Below are positions 8,712 to 18,808 of a stretch of DNA of 64,000 nucleotides, one piece after another. Source of the stretch: a bacterium (GTDB taxonomy: Bacteria > Pseudomonadota > Alphaproteobacteria > Rhizobiales > Aestuariivirgaceae); NCBI GenBank assembly GCA_022842165.1, contig JALHQC010000011.1:1-64000 (forward strand). Direction: 5' to 3'. The notes beneath the pieces are model-generated. The model was not told the origin of the DNA. It saw only the letters and a program-made list of their open reading frames with translations, and searched no databases. The translations under genes and the position numbers were made by a program. Numbering within the stretch: the stretch's first letter is position 1; every line of letters begins with the position of its first letter.

Positions 8712-11633
8712 CTACTCCGCCGCTTCCTTCCGGCCGCGCCGCAGCACGTCTTTCAGATAGTGCCCGGTGTAGCTCTTCTTGTCCCGCGCCACGTCCTCGG
8801 GCGTTCCAGCCACCACGATCTCGCCGCCGCCGTCGCCGCCCTCCGGCCCCAGGTCGATGATCCAATCCGCCGTCTTGATGACTTCGAGATTGTGTTCGAT
8901 CACCACGACGGAATTTCCCTGGTCCACCAGCTCGTGCAGCACTTCGAGCAGCTTCCGCACGTCATGGAAGTGCAGTCCCGTCGTCGGCTCGTCGAGGAGA
9001 TAGAGCGTGCGGCCCGTGGCGCGGCGCGAAAGCTCCTTCGCCAGCTTCACGCGCTGCGCTTCACCGCCGGAAAGCGTCGTCGCCTGCTGGCCCACCTTGA
9101 TGTAGCCAAGCCCCACGCGTTCCAGCGTCTCCATCTTGTCGCGCACACTCGGCACGGCGCGGAAGAACTCGGCACCCTCCGCCACCGTCATGTCGAGCAC
9201 GTCGGCGATTGACTTGCCCTTGAAGCGGATATCCAGCGTCTCACGATTGTAGCGGTGTCCGTGGCACTCGTCGCAAGTCACATAAACGTCGGGCAGGAAG
9301 TGCATCTCGATCTTGATGACGCCATCGCCCTGGCAGGTCTCGCAGCGGCCGCCCTTTACGTTGAACGAAAAGCGTCCCGGCCCATAGCCGCGCGCCTTGG
9401 CTTCCGGCAAGCCTGCGAACCAGTCGCGGATCGGCGTGAAGGCGCCCGTATAGGTCGCCGGGTTCGAGCGCGGCGTGCGGCCGATGGGCGACTGGTCGAT
9501 GTCGATGATCTTGTCGAGAAGCTCCAACCCCTCGATCCGGTCATGCTCGGCAGGCGCTTCCCGCGTGCCCATCAGCTTTCGCGCCGCTGCCTTGTAGACG
9601 GTATCGATCAGCAAGGTCGACTTGCCGCCACCCGAAACACCCGTCACGCAGGTGAAGACGCCGAGCGGAATCTCGGCAGACACATTCTTGAGGTTGTTGG
9701 CCCTGGCACCCTTGACGCGGATCGACCGGTTCTTCTCCCACTTGCGGCGGATGCCGGGCAGCGGCACCTGCTGCATGCCGGTGAGATATTGCCCGGTGAG
9801 TGACTTGGGATTCGCCATCACTTCGGCAGGAGTTCCCTGCGCGATGATCTCGCCGCCATGAATGCCGGCACCTGGCCCGATGTCGACCACATAGTCCGCA
9901 AGCCGGATCGCATCCTCGTCATGCTCGACGACGATCACAGTGTTGCCGATGTCGCGCAGGTGAACCAGCGTCTCCAGAAGCCGCGCATTGTCGCGCTGGT
10001 GAAGCCCAATCGAAGGCTCGTCCAGCACATAGAGGACGCCGGTGAGGCCGGAGCCGATCTGCGAGGCCAGCCGGATGCGCTGGCTCTCGCCGCCAGAAAG
10101 CGTGCCGGAGGTGCGCGACAGGTTGAGATAGTCGAGCCCGACATCCACAAGGAACTGCAGCCGCTCGCGGATTTCCTTCAGCACGCGGGCGGCAATTTCC
10201 TGGTCCTTCGGCTTCAGCTTTGCGGGCAAGGCGCCGAACCAGCTATTTGCCTCGCGGATCGACATCGCCGAAACCTCGCCGATGTGCCTCGCGTCGATCT
10301 TCACGGCGAGTGACTGCGGCTTCAAGCGATAACCGTTGCACGCGCTGCAAGGATGGTCCGACTGATACTTCGAAAGTTCCTCGCGCATCCAGTCGGAATC
10401 GGTCTCGCGCCAGCGCCGCTCGATGTTGCCGATCACGCCTTCGAAAGGTTTCTTCGTCTTGTAGGCGCGGATGCCGTCGTCATAAGTGATCGAAACCTCT
10501 TCGTCTCCCGTGCCGAACAGCACGGCGTCCCGTGCCTTCTTCGGCAGGTCTTTCCACGCCGTTGCCATTGAGAACTTGAAGTGCTTCGCCAGCGCCTCGA
10601 GCGTCTGGTTGTAATAGGGCGAGGTGTTGCCTGTTCGCGCCCAGGGCAGCACAGCGCCATCGCGAAGCGACAGCGTGGCATCGGGCACCACCATGTCCGG
10701 TTCGAAATGCAGCTCGGTGCCCAGCCCGTCGCACTTGGGGCAGGCCCCGAATGGATTGTTGAACGAGAAAAGCCGCGGCTCGATCTCGTCGATCGTGAAG
10801 CCCGAGACGGGACACGCGAAGCGCTCGGAGAACAGCAACCGCTCATGCGTGTCGTTCTTCGACTTGTTGGCGCTTTCGCCGGATTGCTCGGAGGCGGGGA
10901 GCGGCTTGTCGGCAAATTCCGCCACCGCCAGCCCATCGGCCAGCTTCAATGCCGTCTCGAAACTGTCGGCCAGACGCGTGCCGAGGTCGGGCTTCACCAC
11001 GAGGCGGTCCACCACCACGTCGATGTCGTGCTTGAACTTCTTGTCGAGGGCCGGCACCGCGTCGATCTCGTGGAACACACCGTCCACCTTCACGCGCTGG
11101 AAGCCCTTCTTCTGAAGCTCCGCCATCTCCTTGCGGTATTCGCCCTTCCTCCCGCGCACGATCGGCGCCAGCAGGTAGAGCCTGGTTCCCTCCGGCAGTG
11201 CCAGCACGCGGTCCACCATCTGCGTCACAGTCTGGCTCTCGATGGGAAGCCCGGTGGCGGGAGAGTAGGCAACGCCAATGCGCGCGAACAGCAACCGCAT
11301 GTAGTCGTAGATCTCGGTCACCGTGCCGACGGTCGAACGCGGATTCCGGCTCGTCGTCTTCTGCTCGATCGAGATTGCCGGCGACAGCCCGTCGATCTGG
11401 TCGACGTCCGGTTTCTGCATCATCTCAAGGAACTGCCGCGCATAGGCGGACAGCGATTCCACATAGCGCCGCTGGCCCTCCGCATAGATGGTGTCGAAGG
11501 CAAGTGACGACTTCCCCGAGCCTGAGAGCCCGGTGAAGACGATCAGCTTGTCGCGCGGCAGATCAATGGAAATGTTCTTCAGGTTGTGCTCGCGCGCACC
11601 CTGGATCGACAAAACTTTCTTGTGCTCTGGCAT
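8712..11633 (-). CDS. uvrA: Excinuclease ABC subunit A
   Basis: 973 aa; two ABC modules, CxxC zinc motifs, [18 protein letters not shown]. Confidence 0.99.
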   Translation of the reverse strand: MPEHKKVLSIQGAREHNLKNISIDLPRDKLIVFTGLSGSGKSSLAFDTIYAEGQRRYVESLSAYARQFLEMMQKPDVDQIDGLSPAISIEQKTTSRNPRSTVGTVTEIYDYMRLLFARIGVAYSPATGLPIESQTVTQMVDRVLALPEGTRLYLLAPIVRGRKGEYRKEMAELQKKGFQRVKVDGVFHEIDAVPALDKKFKHDIDVVVDRLVVKPDLGTRLADSFETALKLADGLAVAEFADKPLPASEQSGESANKSKNDTHERLLFSERFACPVSGFTIDEIEPRLFSFNNPFGACPKCDGLGTELHFEPDMVVPDATLSLRDGAVLPWARTGNTSPYYNQTLEALAKHFKFSMATAWKDLPKKARDAVLFGTGDEEVSITYDDGIRAYKTKKPFEGVIGNIERRWRETDSDWMREELSKYQSDHPCSACNGYRLKPQSLAVKIDARHIGEVSAMSIREANSWFGALPAKLKPKDQEIAARVLKEIRERLQFLVDVGLDYLNLSRTSGTLSGGESQRIRLASQIGSGLTGVLYVLDEPSIGLHQRDNARLLETLVHLRDIGNTVIVVEHDEDAIRLADYVVDIGPGAGIHGGEIIAQGTPAEVMANPKSLTGQYLTGMQQVPLPGIRRKWEKNRSIRVKGARANNLKNVSAEIPLGVFTCVTGVSGGGKSTLLIDTVYKAAARKLMGTREAPAEHDRIEGLELLDKIIDIDQSPIGRTPRSNPATYTGAFTPIRDWFAGLPEAKARGYGPGRFSFNVKGGRCETCQGDGVIKIEMHFLPDVYVTCDECHGHRYNRETLDIRFKGKSIADVLDMTVAEGAEFFRAVPSVRDKMETLERVGLGYIKVGQQATTLSGGEAQRVKLAKELSRRATGRTLYLLDEPTTGLHFHDVRKLLEVLHELVDQGNSVVVIEHNLEVIKTADWIIDLGPEGGDGGGEIVVAGTPEDVARDKKSYTGHYLKDVLRRGRKEAAE

Positions 11634-11739
11634 CGGTCCTGACTAGATCAAAAAGAGAACATGGGCAAGGTGTCGTGTCGGGAATTGACCGGAGGCTCTC
11701 CCGAAGGGAACCGGCCAATTTCCAATCCGTTTTACAGCC

Positions 11740-12207
11740 ATGAGTTCAACGCGGCTTCTCGCACTGCAGTTCACAATTCTGTTCTGCCTCGCGGTCATCC
11801 TCATACCTGCGGGCGCGCATTTGTTCGAATATCCCGCCAAGATGGGGCTTGAGCCCGCAGAATACATGGTGACGCAGCGCATCTATGCGGGCTGGGCATG
11901 GTTCGGAGTGCCCATATACGCCGCGATGATTCTCCTTGCTATCCACGCGCTGGTGCTGAGGAAAAATCGTTTGCCAATGGTCCTGTCCCTCGTGGCATTT
12001 GCTGTCGTTGTCCTCACCCAGGTCATCTTCTGGCGCTACACTTTTCCGATGAACGCGATTACCCACAACTGGACAGTTTCCCCGCCCGATATTGCGGCTG
12101 CCCGCTGGCAGTGGGAGACTTCGCATGCCTTGAATGCTATCCTGACCTTTGTTGCCTTCATCCTGGGAACCCTGGCGATCCTTGTCAGCCGCCGCCGTGG
12201 ATGCTGA
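11740..12207 (+). CDS. DUF1772-like integral membrane protein
   Basis: 155 aa, about four hydrophobic segments. Confidence 0.65.
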   Translation: MSSTRLLALQFTILFCLAVILIPAGAHLFEYPAKMGLEPAEYMVTQRIYAGWAWFGVPIYAAMILLAIHALVLRKNRLPMVLSLVAFAVVVLTQVIFWRYTFPMNAITHNWTVSPPDIAAARWQWETSHALNAILTFVAFILGTLAILVSRRRGC

Positions 12208-12304
12208 GAATGGCAGCAGCACCTGTCAGCACCTGTCAGCAGATTGCCGCAGGCTCCGAATCACCAGGTTTCGGCTAAGCCACACCCGAACAAGGCAGCC
12301 GAGA

Positions 12305-14119
12305 TTGAGCAAGCACGACATCCTTCGCCAGACCTATGGCTACGAGACCTTCCGCCCCGGACAGGAGGAAATCGTCGATCACCTGATTGGCGGCCGCAAC
12401 GTGCTGGCCGTGATGCCCACGGGGTCCGGCAAGTCGCTGTGTTATCAGGTGCCGGCCCTTGTGAAGGGCGGCTTGAGCATCGTCGTCTCGCCGCTGGTGG
12501 CGCTGATGCAGGATCAGGTGGCGGCCCTGAAGCTCGCGGGCGTCGCCGCCGAAACCATCAATTCTGCTGCCCGGCGCGAAGAAAATGTCGAGATATGGAA
12601 GCGCGCCGCGGCGGGCGATGTGCGGCTTCTCTACATGAGCCCCGAACGCCTGATGACGGAGCGCATGATCATCGCGCTCAAGAAACTTCCGGTCAGCCTC
12701 TTTGCCATCGACGAGGCGCACTGCATCTCGCAATGGGGCGCATCCTTCCGCCCGGAATACGACATGCTGCAGTCCCTGAAGGATGCTTTCCCGAAGGTCC
12801 CCATCGGCGCCTTCACCGCCACGGCAGATGAGGCCACCCGGCGCGACATCGTGACGAAACTGTTCGGCGGCAAGGCAGAAGTCTTCGTCTCGGGCTTCGA
12901 CCGTCCGAACATCCGCCTCATGGTCTCGCCCAAGAAGGGCGCGAAGGAGCAGCTTCTGGATTTCCTCGAAGGCCGCAAGGGCCAGAGCGGCATTGTCTAC
13001 GCCCTGTCGCGGAAATCGACGGAGGAACTCGCGGCTCATCTCGTCTCCAAGGGCTGGCGCGCTATCGCCTATCATGCCGGCATGAGCGCGGAAGACCGGG
13101 CCGAGGCGCAGAACCTGTTCATGACCGAGCCGGGCGTCATCGTCTGCGCCACCATCGCCTTTGGCATGGGGATCGACAAGCCCGACGTGCGCTTCGTCTT
13201 CCATGCCGATCTGCCGTCCTCGCTCGATGCCTATTACCAGGAGATCGGCCGGGCCGGGCGCGATGGCGGAGCATCGGACGCTCAGATGGTCTTCGGACTT
13301 GTCGACATCCAGATGCGCCGCCGCTTCATCGACCAGGAGGAGGGTGGAGAAGAGCGCCGCCGCCGCGAGCACAAGCGCCTTGATGCGCTCGTCGCCTATT
13401 GCGAGGCGCCCGAATGCCGGCGCCAGAACCTGCTCGTTTATTTCGGTGAGGAGTCGCTTCCCTGCGGCAATTGCGACGTCTGCCTCGATCCCGCGGAAAC
13501 GGTTGACGGCACGGCGGAGGCGCGCTGGATTCTCGATGCCGTGATCGCGACGGGCGAGCGTTTCGGCGCCGCCCACATCGCCGATGTTCTGGCCGGCAAG
13601 CCGAACGAGAAGGCTGAAGCGATGCGCCACACAATGCTGGCCGTATTCGGCATCGGCAAGGCGCACGGCCGCAGTCATTGGCAGTCGCTGCTGCGCCAGA
13701 TGGTGGGAGGCGGCTTCCTGTCGATCGATGTGGCGGGCTTCGGCGGCCTCGGGCTGACGCCAAAAGGCCGTGCACTGATCAATGGCGAAGGCGCCTTCCG
13801 CTATCGCGCTGCCGTGAGCGCGCCTTCGAAGAAGGCCGAGCGTGCCCGGCGCATGATGGCAGCGGTCGAGGAAGGCGGCGTTTCGGATGAGCTTTTGCAG
13901 CGCCTGAAGGCGCTTCGCTCGAAGCTTGCCCGCCAGCGAAGCGTGCCAGCCTATGTCATTTTCTCGGACCGTACCCTGATCGACATGGCCCAAAAGCGCC
14001 CGCTGACGCGTTGGGATTTTGGCGAGGTGAACGGCGTCGGCGAGGCGAAACTTCAGCAGTTCGCCGATGTGTTTCTGGGTGAAATCCGCGCCTTCGTGCA
14101 GGAGGGCAGGGCGGCCTGA
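12305..14119 (+). CDS. recQ: ATP-dependent DNA helicase RecQ
   Basis: TTG start; YGYETFRPGQEEIV, TGSGKSLCYQVPAL, DEAHCISQWG, GRAGRDG, RQC and HRDC regions. Confidence 0.97.
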   Translation: MSKHDILRQTYGYETFRPGQEEIVDHLIGGRNVLAVMPTGSGKSLCYQVPALVKGGLSIVVSPLVALMQDQVAALKLAGVAAETINSAARREENVEIWKRAAAGDVRLLYMSPERLMTERMIIALKKLPVSLFAIDEAHCISQWGASFRPEYDMLQSLKDAFPKVPIGAFTATADEATRRDIVTKLFGGKAEVFVSGFDRPNIRLMVSPKKGAKEQLLDFLEGRKGQSGIVYALSRKSTEELAAHLVSKGWRAIAYHAGMSAEDRAEAQNLFMTEPGVIVCATIAFGMGIDKPDVRFVFHADLPSSLDAYYQEIGRAGRDGGASDAQMVFGLVDIQMRRRFIDQEEGGEERRRREHKRLDALVAYCEAPECRRQNLLVYFGEESLPCGNCDVCLDPAETVDGTAEARWILDAVIATGERFGAAHIADVLAGKPNEKAEAMRHTMLAVFGIGKAHGRSHWQSLLRQMVGGGFLSIDVAGFGGLGLTPKGRALINGEGAFRYRAAVSAPSKKAERARRMMAAVEEGGVSDELLQRLKALRSKLARQRSVPAYVIFSDRTLIDMAQKRPLTRWDFGEVNGVGEAKLQQFADVFLGEIRAFVQEGRAA

Positions 14120-14196
14120 CCCGTTGATTCCGGGAAACGCCGCCTTGCCGCTTGCCCTCGAACAAGCTAGGCGCTGACCACAAAGAGGAAGTGCTT

Positions 14197-15576
14197 GTGA
14201 AACCGTCAAGACCGCAGGAAGCGAAAGCGCTTCTCGTCATCGCGCTGCCTCTGGTCTTCGCCTATCTGGCGGACGTGGTGATGATCGTTACCGCCAAGAT
14301 GGTGGTAGGCCGCCTCGGTGCGCTGGAACTTGCAGCCGCCGGAATATCGACTGATCTTTCCTACCAGATGTGCATCGTGCTGATGGGCTTCTTCTCCGTC
14401 GTCGGTGTTCTGGTTTCGGGCGCCCTCGGCGCAGGGCGCAGGCAGGACGCACTCCCCGAACTCATCCGCGCCATGCTGCTGGCAGGCGTACTGGGGGTGA
14501 TCGTCACCCTTGTTGTCCTGAACCTCGAAACCGTGTTGACGCTTGCCCGGCAGGATGCCGAGGTGATCGCCATGTCGGAACCGTTCTACAGGAACTTCGC
14601 CTTCGCGATGCTGCCCATCATCTGGTTTGGCGTGCTCAGAAGCTTCGCCGCCGCCATGATGCGCACTGGCTTTGTGCTGGCGATAACCGTAGTCACCGTG
14701 ATTATGAACTACATCCTCATGCAGGGCCTTGTGCATGGTGGCTTCGGACTGCCTCAACTCGGCATTGGCGGGGCAGGGCTCGCCTGGACTATTTCCATGT
14801 GGTTCAAGTGCCTCTGCCTCGGCGCCTACACGCTCTGGCTCATTCGTGCTGAAAAACTGCCGGCTCGCGGCTGGTATTACGGTGGCGTGAGGAGATATCT
14901 GCCGCTGGTGGCGCTGGGGCTGCCGGTCGCCGGTATCGTCGCCATGGAATCAGGACTCTTCGCCGCAACAGCCTTGCTGTCCGGCATTCTTGGCCCGCTC
15001 GATCTCGCGGCTTACCAGATGGTCATGGGCTGGATCGCCATTCCCTTCGTCATCTCGCTGGGTATTTCGGAAGCCGCCATGGTGCGCGTCGCCTACTGGA
15101 TGGGCGCGGACGATCCGCCCGCCGCACGCCAGGCCGGAAATCTCGGCATGGTCATTGGCGTGGCCATCCCCTTCGTGCTGGTGGCTATTCCGGTGTTGGC
15201 ACCCGGCATCGTCACGCGCATTTTTCTGGATGCCGCCGACCCGAACTACGCCGAAATTGCCGCACTGGTCTCCGTCTTGCTCATCATCGCGGCGATCTTC
15301 CAGGTCTTCGACGGATTGCAGGTGATTGCCTCCCACGCGCTTCGCGGATTGCGCGACGCCACCATTCCGCTGCTGATCGCGGGCGTGGGCTATTGGATCG
15401 TCGGAATGGGTTCAGCCTATGTCATGGGCTTCCGTCTCGGTTGGGGCTCACCCGGCCTGTGGATAGGCCTCGCTATCGGCTTGGCCTTTACCGCCTCTCT
15501 TCTGGCTTGGCGGTTCGAACTTCTGGCAAAGCGCGGAGCGAGGCTCAGTTTGACGAATGGTCCGTCGTCGAGATGA
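14197..15576 (+). CDS. MATE family efflux transporter
   Basis: About 12 TM segments; GTG start with GAGGA RBS. Confidence 0.88.
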   Translation: MKPSRPQEAKALLVIALPLVFAYLADVVMIVTAKMVVGRLGALELAAAGISTDLSYQMCIVLMGFFSVVGVLVSGALGAGRRQDALPELIRAMLLAGVLGVIVTLVVLNLETVLTLARQDAEVIAMSEPFYRNFAFAMLPIIWFGVLRSFAAAMMRTGFVLAITVVTVIMNYILMQGLVHGGFGLPQLGIGGAGLAWTISMWFKCLCLGAYTLWLIRAEKLPARGWYYGGVRRYLPLVALGLPVAGIVAMESGLFAATALLSGILGPLDLAAYQMVMGWIAIPFVISLGISEAAMVRVAYWMGADDPPAARQAGNLGMVIGVAIPFVLVAIPVLAPGIVTRIFLDAADPNYAEIAALVSVLLIIAAIFQVFDGLQVIASHALRGLRDATIPLLIAGVGYWIVGMGSAYVMGFRLGWGSPGLWIGLAIGLAFTASLLAWRFELLAKRGARLSLTNGPSSR

Positions 15577-15931
15577 AGGTTTCGTCTTCCTGGCCGCTGC
15601 GCTCGAATGTCAGGAAGTCATAATAGCCACAGTGGCCTTCCCCCGGAAACACCCGGCAGGTTGAGGGCCGTGCCTCATAGATCCCGCAGCGCCGCAGCTC
15701 ACTGTCGAAGAACTGGCAGATCTTGCCGAAATGCTCGTCGGTCTTGCGCCGCAGGATGCGCTTGTACCCGTGCGCCGACTTGAAATACTTCTTCTCGGCC
15801 ACCTTCAACTCCACGCCAAAATACTTGGCGATCCTCTCGGCATCCCGGTCCTTTACCTCGATCACGGGATAGGAACAGCAATAGCCGGGACATTTCGAAC
15901 AGTCGTATTTCTTGCGGGGCATCAGGTTCAA
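15545..15931 (-). CDS. YkgJ-family cysteine cluster (putative zinc/iron-chelating) protein
   Basis: CSKCPGYCCSYPVI ... CGIYEARPSTCRVFPGEGHCGYY; overlaps the convergent MATE gene end. Confidence 0.85.
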   Translation of the reverse strand: MNLMPRKKYDCSKCPGYCCSYPVIEVKDRDAERIAKYFGVELKVAEKKYFKSAHGYKRILRRKTDEHFGKICQFFDSELRRCGIYEARPSTCRVFPGEGHCGYYDFLTFERSGQEDETFISTTDHSSN

Positions 15932-15952
15932 ATCCGTTGTTGAGGCAGGAAA

Positions 15953-16900
15953 CTATGCGTTTGAAGTTTTCGCCGCAACGCCCGTTGGCTTGTGACCGGC
16001 CAATTGTGCAAATTTTCTGTTGGTATCTGCCATTTCTGCCATCACCCATTCGCGAAAGGCGCGAGCCGGGGCGGATTCGCGAGAACCCTTGGCACGAACG
16101 ATCCAGTAGGTGCCATAATCGCGCACGTCGATGTTGAACGGCCGGACGAGCCAGCCCTCGATGATCGAGTCCATGCAGAGGATCTGGTCGCCCAGCGCAA
16201 AACCCTGGCCGGCCTCGGCCGCCTCGATGGCGAGATGGGATTGGAAGATCGGCCCGCGCCAGTCAACCCCGCTGGTCACGCCCGCCGCGCGCAGCCAATC
16301 CTCCCACCACTGCTTGCGCTCCTCGTGAAGCAAGGTGAAGCGCCCCAGGTCTGCAGGCCGCAGGTTTGACTCACCCGCAACCAGCGAAGGCGCGCAAACG
16401 GGAAAGCTGACCGAATCGGCGAGCTTCACGGCGTCGACATCCTCCCATTGCCCGCGTCCGTAGCGCATTCCGATATCGGCATCGCCGGCCCGGAAGTTGA
16501 CCAGTCGCGAGTCGGCCTCGATGGCGAGTTCGATATCAGGATGCAGGGCACGGAATTTGCCGAGTCGTGGCACCAGCCAGCGTGAAGCAAGCGCCGGCTC
16601 GACTGACACTTTGAGAAGCCGGGTGTTGCCTGCCGCAGCGGCGTCGCGTGTCGCATCCGCCAATTGGTCAAAAAGGGCCGTCAGCCGCGAGCTGAAATTG
16701 CGGCCCGGATCGGTGAGAGTCACGCCCCGTCCGGTGCGATTGAAAAGCTCCGTGCCGAGCCATTCTTCGAGGTCGCGCACATGGCGGCTGATGGCGGCAT
16801 GCGTCACGAATAGCTCTTCAGCAGCGTCGGTCAGGCTTTCGTGCCGCGCCGCAGCTTCGAAAGCCTTGAGGGCATTGAGGGAAGGGAGACGCCGGGCCAC
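15953..16900 (-). CDS. LysR family transcriptional regulator (GcvA-like)
   Basis: LPSLNALKAFEAAARHESLTDAAEELFVTHAAISRHVRDLEEWLGTELFNRTGRGVTLT. Confidence 0.93.
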   Translation of the reverse strand: MARRLPSLNALKAFEAAARHESLTDAAEELFVTHAAISRHVRDLEEWLGTELFNRTGRGVTLTDPGRNFSSRLTALFDQLADATRDAAAAGNTRLLKVSVEPALASRWLVPRLGKFRALHPDIELAIEADSRLVNFRAGDADIGMRYGRGQWEDVDAVKLADSVSFPVCAPSLVAGESNLRPADLGRFTLLHEERKQWWEDWLRAAGVTSGVDWRGPIFQSHLAIEAAEAGQGFALGDQILCMDSIIEGWLVRPFNIDVRDYGTYWIVRAKGSRESAPARAFREWVMAEMADTNRKFAQLAGHKPTGVAAKTSNA

Positions 16901-16913
16901 AGACAGGTTCCAG

Positions 16914-16930
16914 TGTAAGTTTTTGTTACA
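16914..16930. promoter_or_regulatory. Dyad TGTAA-N7-TTACA at the 5' side of the LysR gene
   Basis: TGTAAGTTTTTGTTACA; contains a T-N11-A LysR-type half-site pattern. Confidence 0.45.
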
Positions 16931-17015
16931 GGTAGCGTAGGTTATTGCCGTTTGTGTTGCAAGAGCGAAGAGGGCATATAGGCAACATCAGATTTGAAGC
17001 ACACGGAGACATCAA

Positions 17016-17159
17016 ATGAACTGGGTTTTTAACACATATTCAAGCGTTTACACGACCGCCATGATGCAGTCACAGGACGGGCAGCATAATGCTGCACCTG
17101 CGAAGGAACGCGTCAATGCCAAGCGCTCTGCCATTCTCAACCTCTTCGGCCGCCGCTAA
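17016..17159 (+). CDS. Small protein (47 aa), divergent from LysR gene
   Basis: ATG with GGAG upstream; MNWVFNTYSSVYTTAMMQSQDGQHNAAPAKERVNAKRSAILNLFGRR*. Confidence 0.55.
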   Translation: MNWVFNTYSSVYTTAMMQSQDGQHNAAPAKERVNAKRSAILNLFGRR

Positions 17160-17185
17160 GCCACACCGTTTTCAGCGCCTCCGGC

Positions 17186-17578
17186 TCATGTGGCCGGGGC
17201 CGCTGCCACAAGATCAACCTCCACCACCAGCCGTTCGTCGGCCAGTCCGGCGACCACCAGCAGTGTAGCGGCTGGCTTGTGGCCCTTCATCATCCTGTCC
17301 CGGGTTTCGCGGTAAAGCGCGATATGCGCCCGGTCGGTGATATAGACATGGGCATCGACCACATGAGTGTGGTCCATTCCGGCAGCAGCCAGTACGGCCA
17401 TCGCATTGTCCCATGCCAATTGGTGCTGCACCGCCGGATCAGGCGGAATATCCCCGGTTAGCGTCACTCCGATCTGTCCCGAGACATGGACGATGCGGCA
17501 TCCCGGCGTCACCTCGATCCCTTGCGCATAGTTTGAAAACGGCTTCGGCGCGTTCGGCGTGGCGATAGCTCTGATCAT
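17186..17578 (-). CDS. RidA family protein (YjgF/YER057c/UK114)
   Basis: APKPFSNYAQGIEV...VSGQIG...VVDAHVYITD...PAATLLVVAGLADERLVVEVDLVA. Confidence 0.92.
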   Translation of the reverse strand: MIRAIATPNAPKPFSNYAQGIEVTPGCRIVHVSGQIGVTLTGDIPPDPAVQHQLAWDNAMAVLAAAGMDHTHVVDAHVYITDRAHIALYRETRDRMMKGHKPAATLLVVAGLADERLVVEVDLVAAAPAT

Positions 17579-17618
17579 GATGTTCTCCCTGTTCCGATGT
17601 CATAACCTGCTTGAATGG

Positions 17619-17633
17619 GAACAAAAAGAGAAC
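17619..17633. promoter_or_regulatory. Alphaproteobacterial LexA (SOS) box upstream of ssb
   Basis: GAAC-AAAAAGA-GAAC, exact GAACN7GAAC. Confidence 0.75.
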
Positions 17634-17723
17634 TATAAGCCTGCGGATGTGGATAAGGTCCGGTCTGTGCGTGTATCAGGGCCTTGGTTTGATTAGTGTG
17701 CTGAAACACAGGGAGTTCTGGTT

Positions 17724-18212
17724 ATGGCAGGTTCGGTAAACAAGGTGATTCTGGTGGGCAATCTGGGCAAGGATCCGGAGGTGCGCCACACCCAGGATGG
17801 AAAGCCCATCGTCAACCTGTCGATCGCCACGTCCGAATCCTGGCGCGACCGCAACACCGGCGAGCGCAAGGAAAAGACCGAGTGGCACCGTGTCGTTATT
17901 TTCAGTGAAGGCCTCGCCAAGGTCGCCGAGCAATATCTGAAGAAGGGCTCGACGGTCTATATCGAGGGCCAACTGCAGACGCGGAAATGGACCGACAAGG
18001 ACGGCGTCGAGAAGTATTCGACAGAGGTCGTCCTTCAGGGCTTCAACAGCACGCTGACGATGATTGGCGGCCGGGCAGGCGGCGGCAGCGAGGCGGGGTC
18101 TTCCTATGGCGGAGGCGATGAATTCGGCCAGTCGAGCCCGATGGAGCGCCCGCGCGCCGGCGCCAAGACGCAAAGCTTCGCTCGCGATCTCGATGACGAG
18201 GTACCGTTCTGA
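17724..18212 (+). CDS. ssb: Single-stranded DNA-binding protein
   Basis: [40 protein letters not shown]...DLDDEVPF acidic tip. Confidence 0.98.
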   Translation: MAGSVNKVILVGNLGKDPEVRHTQDGKPIVNLSIATSESWRDRNTGERKEKTEWHRVVIFSEGLAKVAEQYLKKGSTVYIEGQLQTRKWTDKDGVEKYSTEVVLQGFNSTLTMIGGRAGGGSEAGSSYGGGDEFGQSSPMERPRAGAKTQSFARDLDDEVPF

Positions 18213-18323
18213 TTCAAATTATCGGAACACGAGTGAGGTTGTACTGACGCTCTTTGCGGGCTTGTGTCGCGATAATGCCTGAAGTGGGTTAGGCTCTGTC
18301 TTCTTCATGAATGGAGGGCAGCC

Positions 18324-18668
18324 ATGCTCGCACGTGCAGTTTGCAGCCTCGGCCTTCTACTTTCCGCATCGATCGGCAATGCCGCATTTGCTGATACCCC
18401 GATGACGGCACAGGAAATCATCAAGCTGGCGCCCGGCACCTTCCGGGCCGTCGTCAAGGGCAAGTATGAATTGACCGTTGTTCTGACGCGTGACGGTACC
18501 GCCGTCGGCAAGGCCCAGGGCCTCGAGGACCGCGGCCGCTGGACCGTTCGCAACGATGAACTCTGCATCGTTCTCCCCACCTGGACGAGGGGCCGTGTGG
18601 AGTGTTCTGCAGTGGTCGCTGACAATGGCTGGTACCGGGGCCGCAGCGTGTCGTTCCGCAAGCTCTGA
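18324..18668 (+). CDS. Secreted hypothetical protein (114 aa)
   Basis: Signal peptide; no family recognised. Confidence 0.6.
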   Translation: MLARAVCSLGLLLSASIGNAAFADTPMTAQEIIKLAPGTFRAVVKGKYELTVVLTRDGTAVGKAQGLEDRGRWTVRNDELCIVLPTWTRGRVECSAVVADNGWYRGRSVSFRKL

Positions 18669-18808
18669 AACTGGCGTTTTCTTTCGAAAAATCAACCGCT
18701 TTTCATTGTAACGGCGGCCTTCCCGTCCTACATTGCAGGAGCCGCCGAATCGTCGTTTTTTGAGCCTCGGTCCGGCCGGTTTCACCGGGGTTTTTCGCAA
18801 GGTTTTTC

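Noticed and set aside
12217-12240. CAGCACCTGT x2.4 direct repeat before recQ
   Set aside because: Too short to separate from chance slippage; no associated structure
12275-14209. 644-aa minus-strand ORF antisense to recQ
   Set aside because: Artefact of codon bias; RecQ motifs are clear on the plus strand
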